Of a DNA stretch of 17,910 bases, positions 1 to 6,243 are shown one piece after another. This DNA comes from JAWWPG01 sp038254365 (GTDB taxonomy: Bacteria; Actinomycetota; Actinomycetes; Propionibacteriales; Nocardioidaceae): the NCBI GenBank assembly GCA_038254365.1, contig JBBSGI010000060.1, positions 1-17,910 on the forward strand, written 5' to 3'. How positions within the stretch are numbered: the first letter of the stretch is position 1; each line of letters begins with the position of its first letter. The notes under the pieces are model-generated. The model saw nothing but the letters and a program-made list of their open reading frames with translations, was not told where the DNA came from and searched no databases. Both the position numbers and the translations under genes were made by a program.

Positions 1-107
1 AGCAGCGAGCCGGTCTGCTGGCCCCACATCCGGGCCGCGGCTGACTTCAGGCTCTCATCGGGTGACTCGCTGATGCTGGCCTTGGTCATGACGTCGGAGA
101 CTCGCAC
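1..107 (-). CDS. CBS-domain protein, N-terminal fragment (runs off window)
   Basis: Read on the minus strand from a GTG at 107, this frame gives MRVSDVMTKASISESPDESL and continues with KSAAARMWGQQTGSLL to the window edge. The pattern VMT-K..(I/V)..SPD.SLK.AA..M is the usual opening of a CBS domain, a regulatory module that binds adenine nucleotides, often in pairs. The GTG is preferred over the ATG at 89 because AGGAGGAG (114-121) lies 6 nt upstream of it. The gene is divergent from the AI-2E-type transporter, with about 115 bp shared between them. Only about 35 residues are visible, so partner domains are unknown. It could be a stand-alone CBS-pair protein. CBS identity is likely but rests on one half-motif. 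Confidence 0.7.
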   Translation of the reverse strand, partial: MRVSDVMTKASISESPDESLKSAAARMWGQQTGSL

Positions 108-222
108 CGAGAACTCCTCCTGCCGGTGGGCTGGCCGACCCCACCCTACGTCCCGCGACCGGCACGAGACCGGGACCCGACCGGACGGATGCGCCGCCCC
201 CATCCTGGGCAAAGCGGTGGTC

Positions 223-1455
223 ATGTCACGCCCATCACCCCCGGGTGCCGCAGCGCACGAGACCGACCGCGGCCGGCCGCCGGCCGCGCCACCCGCGGCT
301 GCCCCTCAAGCCGCCCCCCTGACCGCGCCTGCTTTCGCGGTCCACCCCGACGACCCGACCCGGCCGAGCGCCCCCTGGCTGCTGCGGGCCGCCGCCGGCT
401 GGAGCTGGCGGATCCTCATCGTCGCCGCGGCCGTGTACCTCCTGCTCCTGGTCGTGATCCAGCTGCGGGTGCTCGCGCTGGCGATGACAGCGGCGCTGCT
501 GCTCAGCGCCCTGCTTCACCCGGTGTTCCGACGGCTGCACGGGCTGGGACTCCCCCGGGCGGCCGCCGCGGCGCTGACCCTGCTCGGCTTGCTCGGCGTC
601 ATCGTCGGGATTTTCACCTTCGTTTCGAGCAGCACGATCTCGGAGTTCCCACGATTGCAGGCCAGCGTCAGCGGTGGGGTGACCGAGGTCCGGAACTGGC
701 TGGTCAACGGTCCCATCGGCCTGGACCCGGCGCAGATCGACAAGTTCCGGGCCTCGTTGGCCGGGCAGCTGGCGCACAACCGGCAGCGGCTGACGACCGG
801 TGCGATCAGCGGCGCCACGGTCGCGCTCGAGCTCGCGACCGGCGCGCTGCTGATGCTGTTCAGCACGTTCTTCTTCCTCTACGACGGGCCTCGTATCTGG
901 GGCTGGATCGGCGGCCTGTTCACTCCGGCAACCCGGCCGGCGGTCCGTGGTGCCGGAGAGGTGGCCTGGGCAATGATCACGGGCTACATCCGGGGCACCG
1001 TCCTCGTCGCGACGTTCGACGCCATTTTCATCGGCCTGGCACTACTGATCGTCGGTGTACCGCTGGTCGTACCGCTGGCCCTGCTGACGTTCCTGGGCGC
1101 GTTCATCCCGATCGCCGGCGCGACGATCGCGGGTATCGCCGCGATCCTCGTCGCACTGGTCGCCCAAGGGCCGGCCGCCGCGATCATCATTGCGCTCGCG
1201 GTGCTGGCCGTGCAGCAGATCGAAGGCCACGTGCTCCAGCCGCTCGTCCTTGGTCGCTCGGTGCACCTGCACCCGCTGGCCATCGTCATGTCGATCACCG
1301 CCGGGGCGACGCTCGCCGGCGTCCCGGGGGCCGTGGTGGCGGTGCCACTGGTGGCGGCCCTGAACCGCATGGCCGGCTACCTGCTCGGACTGCGCCACGG
1401 TGAGACCGTCGGCGAGGCCGAGCGGCGGGCCGAGGAGCAGTTCGTCGGCATCTGA
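223..1455 (+). CDS. AI-2E family (PerM/YdiK-like) membrane transporter
   Basis: The 410-residue product has a proline/alanine-rich cytoplasmic N-terminus (about 50 residues) followed by roughly eight hydrophobic segments. The order is typical of the AI-2E exporter family (TqsA, YdiK, PerM): an N-terminal pair around WRILIVAAAVYLLLL, a soluble stretch, FSTFFFLYDG, and then the family signature GAFIPIAGATIAGI, QQIEGHVLQPLVLG and HPLAIVMSITAG near the C-terminus. Members export small molecules or act as Na+/H+ antiporters. The substrate cannot be read from sequence. The frame is open back to 73, but ATG 223 is chosen because upstream codons are not conserved-looking and the divergent CBS gene starts at 107. 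Its ribosome binding site is weak. The gene is probably monocistronic and chromosomal. Confidence 0.88.
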   Translation: MSRPSPPGAAAHETDRGRPPAAPPAAAPQAAPLTAPAFAVHPDDPTRPSAPWLLRAAAGWSWRILIVAAAVYLLLLVVIQLRVLALAMTAALLLSALLHPVFRRLHGLGLPRAAAAALTLLGLLGVIVGIFTFVSSSTISEFPRLQASVSGGVTEVRNWLVNGPIGLDPAQIDKFRASLAGQLAHNRQRLTTGAISGATVALELATGALLMLFSTFFFLYDGPRIWGWIGGLFTPATRPAVRGAGEVAWAMITGYIRGTVLVATFDAIFIGLALLIVGVPLVVPLALLTFLGAFIPIAGATIAGIAAILVALVAQGPAAAIIIALAVLAVQQIEGHVLQPLVLGRSVHLHPLAIVMSITAGATLAGVPGAVVAVPLVAALNRMAGYLLGLRHGETVGEAERRAEEQFVGI

Positions 1456-1601
1456 CCGGCTGCGCCGTAGCCCGGCATCGAACTCCGCTGCGTACCCACG
1501 CCGGCACGCTGCGAAATTCGGCTCAAAGGGCCCTCCAGGGACGACTGGGGACGGAGGTACCCTGACATTCGCCGAGGCGGTCTGCCCGAGGAACACTGGG
1601 A

Positions 1602-2783
1602 GTGTTGGTGAACAGACGAGTCCTTGTCGGCACGGTCGCGTTGCTGAGCTTGGTGGTCGGAGCCCTACCGGCCTCCGCGGCGAGCGTCGGGTCATCGCCG
1701 GCGTCGTCCTGGGGCGTTTTCAAGGCCTGCTCGTCCGGGGGTGGCAACTGCGGCGCGGTCTACGCGATGACCCACGTCGGCTCCACCATCTATCTCGGCG
1801 GCGACTTCACGCATCTGCTGAACCCGGCCACCGGCCAGAAGATCGCGATGACGAACCTGGCGGCGATCAGTGCGAGCTCCGGCGCCCCGGTGTCGTTCCG
1901 CCCGCAGAGCTTCAACGGGCCCGTCTACGCCCTCGCCGCCACCACGTCCCGGCTGTTGGTCGGCGGCGCGTTCCAGACGACCGCGGACCCGCACATCGCG
2001 GCGTACGACCTGAGCGGCGCACCGGTCAGCTACTCGGCAGGCTTCCCCGGCACCGTCCGCGCGCTCGACGCGTCGTCGGGGACCACGCTCTACGCCGGCG
2101 GCAGCGGAGGTCTGCGCGCCTTCGACCTGGCGACCGGAGCGGCCCGCACGGGATTCTCCGCCCGCTTCTCGGTCGGCACCGGCGGGGTCGACGTCCGAAC
2201 GGTCGCGCTGTCGGCCGGTCGGCTGTACGTCGGCGGCCACTTCGACACGGTGAACGGCTACGCGCGTCGGTCGGTCGCGGCCGTCGACCCGAGCAGCGGT
2301 TCCACCGTAACCGCGTTCAACGCCACCGTCGACGCCGCGGCGGGTGACCGGCTGCAGGCCGGGGACGATCTCACCGTCACCTCGACCGGGGTGCTGCTCG
2401 CCCAAGCCGGTCACCTCAACAGGGCGTACCGGTTCGATCTCTCCGGTCGGCGGCTGTGGAAGTTCGCCCCCGACGGGGACGTCCAGACGGTCGCGCTGAT
2501 CGGCTCGTCGGTGTACCTCGGGGGTCACTTCACGTGCGCCGCCAACTGCTATGACGGCAACCGAAGCGACGACGTGGCGCGCATGCACATCGCCGCGGTG
2601 GATTACGCCACCGGACAGATCGACGCCGGCTGGCATCCCGGCCTGGGACCGGCGTTCTCGCCGTACTTCTACGGGGTCTGGGCCACCGATGTCGTCTCCG
2701 GCGCGCTCGTCGCGGGAGGGGTCTTCAAGACCGTGACCAGCGGCACCAGCTACTCCCGACCCAAGGTTGCGATCTTCCGTTAG
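1602..2783 (+). CDS. secreted beta-propeller-like repeat protein
   Basis: The 393-residue product begins with a clear Sec signal peptide: positively charged NRR, the hydrophobic stretch VLVGTVALLSLVVGAL, then a PASA-A cleavage site near residue 27. The mature part contains at least six copies of a (I/L/V)Y(L/V)GG.F-type motif (IYLGGDF, LLVGGAF, LYAGGSG, LYVGGHF, VYLGGHF, LVAGGVF). They are separated by blocks with AA(I/V)D..(S/T)G, as in delta-60-repeat, PQQ-like or Kelch-like propellers. No catalytic residues are recognisable, and binding or structural roles outside the cell are likely. GTG 1602, TTG 1605 and GTG 1608 are all possible starts, since GAGGA lies 9 nt before 1602 and GGGAG 5 nt before 1608. 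The gene stands alone between the transporter and the tRNA. Confidence 0.75.
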   Translation: MLVNRRVLVGTVALLSLVVGALPASAASVGSSPASSWGVFKACSSGGGNCGAVYAMTHVGSTIYLGGDFTHLLNPATGQKIAMTNLAAISASSGAPVSFRPQSFNGPVYALAATTSRLLVGGAFQTTADPHIAAYDLSGAPVSYSAGFPGTVRALDASSGTTLYAGGSGGLRAFDLATGAARTGFSARFSVGTGGVDVRTVALSAGRLYVGGHFDTVNGYARRSVAAVDPSSGSTVTAFNATVDAAAGDRLQAGDDLTVTSTGVLLAQAGHLNRAYRFDLSGRRLWKFAPDGDVQTVALIGSSVYLGGHFTCAANCYDGNRSDDVARMHIAAVDYATGQIDAGWHPGLGPAFSPYFYGVWATDVVSGALVAGGVFKTVTSGTSYSRPKVAIFR

Positions 2784-2878
2784 CGGCGGTCGGCGGCCGT
2801 TCTGCGGACGCCGTCTGCGGCGTGACACCATGGGCGAGACCGGGTCCAGGGCGTAACGGTCCGCCTGACGCCGTCCCC

Positions 2879-2951
2879 GCCCTCGTAGCTCAGGGGATAG
2901 AGCAACGGTTTCCTAAACCGTGCGTCGCAGGTTCGAATCCTGCCGGGGGCA
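2879..2951 (+). tRNA. tRNA-Arg (anticodon CCU)
   Basis: A full cloverleaf can be drawn. The acceptor stem is GCCCTCG with CGGGGGC (one T-G pair) and the discriminator is A2951. The D stem is GCTC/GAGC (2888-2891/2900-2903). The anticodon stem is ACGGT/ACCGT, with loop TTCCTAA and anticodon CCT at 2912-2914. The T stem is GCAGG/CCTGC around TTCGAAT. CCA is not encoded (the next bases are CTG). It reads AGG codons. The 3' end borders DNA of accessory character, and tRNA-Arg genes are common integration targets. Confidence 0.95.
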
Positions 2952-2972
2952 CTGTTGTTTCTGCAGGTCAGG

Positions 2973-2992
2973 GGCTTGCAGGCATGTAAGCC
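2973..2992 (+). terminator. hairpin 22 nt after the tRNA, possible terminator
   Basis: GGCTTGCA and TGTAAGCC form an 8-bp stem with one G-T pair around a GGCA loop. No T-run follows, which is common in high-GC actinobacteria but makes termination uncertain. It sits where tRNA transcription should end and where convergent transcription from the DUF4062 gene arrives. It could instead be part of an attachment-site region. Confidence 0.35.
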
Positions 2993-3011
2993 GACTTGCC
3001 ATTGAAGATCA

Positions 3012-3030
3012 CGTGCCCCCCGCGTGCCCC
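3012..3030. repeat. paired CGTGCCCC direct repeats beside the tRNA
   Basis: CGTGCCCC occurs at 3012-3019 and again at 3023-3030, one helical turn (11 bp) apart and 61 bp beyond the tRNA 3' end. Short phased direct repeats flanking a tRNA attachment site are what arm-type binding sites of a tyrosine integrase look like. That role is inferred. Confidence 0.35.
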
Positions 3031-3068
3031 AAGTATCCAAGGCTCTTGCGCGTCGGACGGTCGGAGCC

Positions 3069-4220
3069 TCACGACATGAGGCCTTCCAGTTCGACGGTCG
3101 TCGGGGCGTTCGAACCGCGATTCGTGTGACCTGTCCAAGCCAGACGGACACGTCGGCCATCTGGGCCAACCGGCGAGACCTGCGCTTTGTGCACCCGCAG
3201 TGCGCGTCCGGACTCGACGAGAGCCTCCGTGGTCAGCAGCGCGAACACGGCCTCGTACAGCGCGGTGGGGATAGGTCCCGTCGGCAGGTCCTGGGCAAAG
3301 TCACGGATAGATCCGCCAAGACTGAGCAGGCCTTGTGGTTTCTCCTCGCGGAAGAGCATGTGGCGCAGGTCGAGAACAGCCAAGTCGTCGGACGTGTAGG
3401 ACTTGCCTCCGGCGCTGAAACTCGCGGTCATCGGGAAACTGCCACTTCCTCGTGACTCGACGCGCTCGAGTATGAGCTCCATCTGACTGACTCTTGATGC
3501 GGTCGTCGTCGTCTGCACTTGAGCGACCCTGACAGCAGTTGACCTTCCCGCCCAGGTGACGCGCACCTCCTGATTGTGGAAGGTGTTCGGCCGCATCGCC
3601 TCAAGGGCGGCGACTACTCGGCCATCGTGGACGGAGCCGTGGATCGTGATGGTTGCGCCGTTGTCGACAATCTTCTTCGTCCGGAAGACAACCTCCCCGA
3701 GCTTCGCCCACGGAGAGACGGCTTCTGCTGCCATCTCGTCGAACCGGCGCCGCGCGTTCCTGGCGAGATCCTCAGCATCGGTGAAGTTGCCCGTCGTGTG
3801 AAAAAGCCGCACTTCAGAGAGAAAGTTGAACTGATCGGCGTTCATGTCGGCTTGGTCCCGAACCCACACCGTGACGGGCAGCCCAAGCCGTTCGGCTTCG
3901 CGGTACTCGGCGTGCGTCGCAGAGAGCCGACGCGCTCGGTCGAGCCGGCCATACTCGCGTCCCAGGATGTCGAGATAGATCGTGCTGCTCGCAACTTCGC
4001 CCAGGTATGCGACCTCGGCATCATCGTCGCGGCCCCCGAAGTTCTCGAACCAAACCGGCTCAGCACCGATCTCAGTGATGGTCATCGCGAGCGCATGACG
4101 CAGTTCGGCGAGGTGTCCCATCACTGAGGAAAGGAAGACGCGCTGATCACCCGCCCAGGCAGCCAATGTCGCAGGGTCAGGTCTCGACGCAGTGCCGGAC
4201 CGATCAATCGTCAACGCCAT
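3069..4220 (-). CDS. DUF4062-domain protein, function unknown
   Basis: The 383-residue product starts its recognisable domain at RVFLSSVMGHLAELRHA (residues 27-43) and continues with E..GAEPVWFENFG (50-62), YLGEVASSTIYLDILGREYG (72-91) and SATHAEYREAE (100-110). This is the N-terminal pattern of DUF4062, a Rossmann-like, TIR-related fold often found in proteins of immune-type operons. The C-terminal 250 residues (including TITIHGSVHDGRVVAALEAM and GKSYTSDDLAVLDLRHMLF) match nothing I recognise. ATG 4220 is used. An in-frame ATG at 4358 would shorten the gap to the upstream small gene to 19 nt, but its ribosome site is weak. It follows the RbpA-like gene on the same strand and is probably co-transcribed. 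G+C looks lower than in flanking chromosomal genes, consistent with cargo DNA. Confidence 0.7.
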   Translation of the reverse strand: MALTIDRSGTASRPDPATLAAWAGDQRVFLSSVMGHLAELRHALAMTITEIGAEPVWFENFGGRDDDAEVAYLGEVASSTIYLDILGREYGRLDRARRLSATHAEYREAERLGLPVTVWVRDQADMNADQFNFLSEVRLFHTTGNFTDAEDLARNARRRFDEMAAEAVSPWAKLGEVVFRTKKIVDNGATITIHGSVHDGRVVAALEAMRPNTFHNQEVRVTWAGRSTAVRVAQVQTTTTASRVSQMELILERVESRGSGSFPMTASFSAGGKSYTSDDLAVLDLRHMLFREEKPQGLLSLGGSIRDFAQDLPTGPIPTALYEAVFALLTTEALVESGRALRVHKAQVSPVGPDGRRVRLAWTGHTNRGSNAPTTVELEGLMS

Positions 4221-4377
4221 GGGCAGCCATTCTGCCAAGAGTCTCCGACATTTCCGTAGTTCGGCATCTGCCGGCGAGCTGCGAGGCGTCGAGGGGCGCC
4301 TGGGCATACCGATGTCGGCCCGCGGCCAGGAGCGCGACGAGTCTGATGTCAACTCCATTGCCAACGGGCTCGCAGTC

Positions 4378-4626
4378 TCATCCCTCGATGAGAACGAACC
4401 CGCGTCGCTTGCACTCCTGAAAGTGATCTCGCAGTTCCTGCTCCACACGCGCTGGCAGGTCAGGTGGGATAGCACAGCCCCCGCTCCCGCCACCAAACCC
4501 CGGCGACTGCTCCGGAGGGCACATCAGCTCCGGCGGAACTCCCCTCGAAACCGTGACACAGAGTTCATGGTCGTGCCTGGCCGGACACCTGTAAGAGACG
4601 CGTACCCGATCTGGTCTGGCGGACAT
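4378..4626 (-). CDS. small cysteine-containing (RbpA-core-like) protein
   Basis: The 82-residue product contains V.YRCPARHDH (residues 10-20), VPPELMCP (30-37), a Gly-rich stretch with C51, and a helical C-terminus (ARVEQELRDHFQECKRRGF). The spacing V.Y.C...H ... PPE...C resembles the structural core of RbpA, the actinobacterial RNA-polymerase-binding protein, and other small zinc-binding proteins of mobile elements. Zinc binding through C14, H18/H20, C36 and C51 is inferred. A ribosome site AGGAG ends 5 nt before ATG 4626 and fixes the start. The frame stays open upstream, but those codons overlap the HEPN gene on the other strand. The gene heads the minus-strand pair with the DUF4062 gene and is divergent from the HEPN gene, 243 bp away. 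Function is unknown. Confidence 0.68.
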   Translation of the reverse strand: MSARPDRVRVSYRCPARHDHELCVTVSRGVPPELMCPPEQSPGFGGGSGGCAIPPDLPARVEQELRDHFQECKRRGFVLIEG

Positions 4627-4869
4627 TGTTGCTCCTAAGTCGCGCCCGGACGCGTGGATCGCGCCGTTGGAGGCAGGCTGATCCATACCTCCGACAGATC
4701 GAGTTGCGCCGTCTACCGCGCGGCATGGGTGACCGCCCAGCATTGGTGACTGCGTCGAGCGCCTTACGCTCGGCGGGGCTCGACGACGACCAGCGCATGC
4801 CGGGCTGGTGGGCACCCCCCCCCCCGGCCGGGGAGGCGACACGGGTAGGACTGCCCGAGAAGATGAGGC
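4627..4869. promoter_or_regulatory. divergent intergenic region with an 11-C tract
   Basis: This region separates the minus-strand small-protein/DUF4062 pair from the plus-strand HEPN gene and must hold promoters for both directions. I could not pick convincing -35/-10 boxes. A run of exactly 11 C (4815-4825) lies 45 bp before the HEPN start codon. It falls in no credible reading frame, because the HEPN frame is closed by TGA at 4864-4866, so length changes would alter promoter or leader spacing and not the protein. Confidence 0.4.
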
Positions 4870-5946
4870 GTGGCCCTTTACCTCGATGCCGTGCGCCCCG
4901 CCGCCATCGCGCTCATCGCGCTGCGGGAGCAGATGCTCGACGACCTCGACAACGACTACGGCGGCATCCGCTGGTGGCGAGACCACCTCGACACAGGCCG
5001 CCGCATCCTCATCGGCGACTACCTCATGAGCCTCACCGACTCCGCCGAGAGCAACCTCGTCGAAGCCGCGATGCACGCCCACCGCGTAAAGGAGCACTGG
5101 CACGCGGACACGATGTGGATGCGGGGGCGCCTCCGTGATGCGCGGGAGACCGGCCAGCCGATGTCGTGGTGGCGGGCGGAACGGGACCTCAACCGGCTCG
5201 TCGAGACCGACGGTCACCTCGGCGGCTTCTTCCGCGCCATCGGGTCCACACTGGACAACACGGCTGGGCTCGTCATCGGCGTCGCCGGGCTGCGCGTCAA
5301 CCTCGTCAGATGCGACCTCAGGGACCTGCGCCTCGACAAGACTGCCCCGAGAGGGACGCTGCCCGAGGACCATCCCGGACGTGCCGAACAGCTCGCGGTC
5401 ACTAGGGTCGTCCGTGACGCGGCGGCCGCCGGCCCGCGGGACTGGACCGGCTGGGTCGACGACATGCGCAACACCCTGGTGCACCGCGCCCGCCGCCTGT
5501 CCCTCGCGCTGCACGACAAGGCCTCCCAGGACGTGATGCGTCCCCTACCCCGCCATCCGGCCCAGGCCGAGACCGAGGCCATCGCGCGCTCGCCCAAGTT
5601 CCTGGCCGACCGACTCCACGAACACGCAAACGACACCATCGCCGGAGTGCTCGCCGCCACCCATGACGTCGTGGCCGCCACCGCTGCCGCACTCGTTCAA
5701 CTGTGGCAGCACCGCCGCGACGACCCGGACATCATCGTGCAGCCGGCCCAGCAGTGGCCGATGCTCAAGCAGGGCACCGAGCGCAACTTCCCCGGCTTCG
5801 CTGCCGACCGGATGCCCGACTACGGCACGAGCGGGTTCCTGACGCTTAACCCCGCACAAGGCCGCCGGCTGCGTGGTGCCTTGCTGCTGGGTCAGACTGG
5901 GCCTCTCGAGCCGCCCACCTGGCTCGACGACGACCAACTGCCCTAG
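4870..5946 (+). CDS. HEPN-motif protein, putative ribonuclease effector
   Basis: The 358-residue product is rich in long helices. It contains RNTLVH at residues 200-205 within WVDDMRNTLVHRARR. This fits the HEPN superfamily active-site pattern R-(N/H/D)-x3-H, used by many toxin and anti-phage RNases (and RNase L/Ire1 relatives). The N-terminal half (DYGGIRWWRDHLDTGRR, EAAMHAHRVKEHW) and the C-terminal half (LADRLHEHANDTIAGVLAATHDVV) match no family I can name. Start GTG 4870 is the earliest in frame. Its ribosome site is poor (AGAAGATGAGG directly before). Unlike classic HEPN-MNT toxins, no MNT antitoxin gene is adjacent. Its neighbours are the divergent RbpA-like/DUF4062 pair and, downstream, a PHP-ATPase gene. 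The coding assignment is firm and the RNase role is inferred. Confidence 0.65.
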   Translation: MALYLDAVRPAAIALIALREQMLDDLDNDYGGIRWWRDHLDTGRRILIGDYLMSLTDSAESNLVEAAMHAHRVKEHWHADTMWMRGRLRDARETGQPMSWWRAERDLNRLVETDGHLGGFFRAIGSTLDNTAGLVIGVAGLRVNLVRCDLRDLRLDKTAPRGTLPEDHPGRAEQLAVTRVVRDAAAAGPRDWTGWVDDMRNTLVHRARRLSLALHDKASQDVMRPLPRHPAQAETEAIARSPKFLADRLHEHANDTIAGVLAATHDVVAATAAALVQLWQHRRDDPDIIVQPAQQWPMLKQGTERNFPGFAADRMPDYGTSGFLTLNPAQGRRLRGALLLGQTGPLEPPTWLDDDQLP

Positions 5947-6042
5947 CGACGATCTGAGCCGCTCAAACGTTGCGAAGCGGCGGGTGTCGGCGTCCAGCGC
6001 ACCGGCGATCCTCAAACGACATCGAATTTGGCGGACTACGAC

Positions 6043-6159
6043 ATGTCAGGAACGAACGTCGCGAAAGAGTTCTGGGAAAGTTTCGCTGTCATGGCTGAGG
6101 TCGATAGTCCTGTCGCCTACGCCTCGTCGCCAGCGGGCCCGCCGGTCGGCAGCCGTTGA
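6043..6159 (+). CDS. possible small or broken ORF before the PHP-ATPase gene
   Basis: ATG 6043 opens a 38-codon frame (MSGTNVAKEFWESFAVMAEV, ending PPVGSR) with a weak GGCGGA 7 nt upstream. The early part has sensible amino-acid composition. Past the stop, an overlapping frame reads LTITRLLRRLAELRARLHAR, which is helix-like, so a frameshifted remnant of a longer small gene is possible. I do not recognise it. The rest of 5947-6243 shows nothing else beyond the ribosome site of the next gene. Confidence 0.25.
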   Translation: MSGTNVAKEFWESFAVMAEVDSPVAYASSPAGPPVGSR

Positions 6160-6243
6160 CGATCACGAGATTGCTGCGCAGGCTGGCAGAGCTGCGTGCC
6201 CGGCTTCATGCGCGGGGCCGAACTGACACAGGGAGACCGTTAC

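Noticed and set aside
3108..3114. GTTCGAA resembling a tRNA T-loop, possible tRNA fragment or att copy
   Set aside because: The flanking bases do not form a T stem or match the tRNA-Arg 3' end, and it lies inside the DUF4062 coding sequence.
2780..3169. Minus-strand 129-codon frame across the tRNA
   Set aside because: It is the translation of the tRNA complement (the familiar spurious APGRIRTCDARFRKPLLYPLSY type) and not a protein gene.
4627..5514. Long minus-strand frame continuous with the small RbpA-like gene
   Set aside because: It lies opposite the HEPN gene, whose frame is better supported, and the strong ribosome site before ATG 4626 marks the true start.
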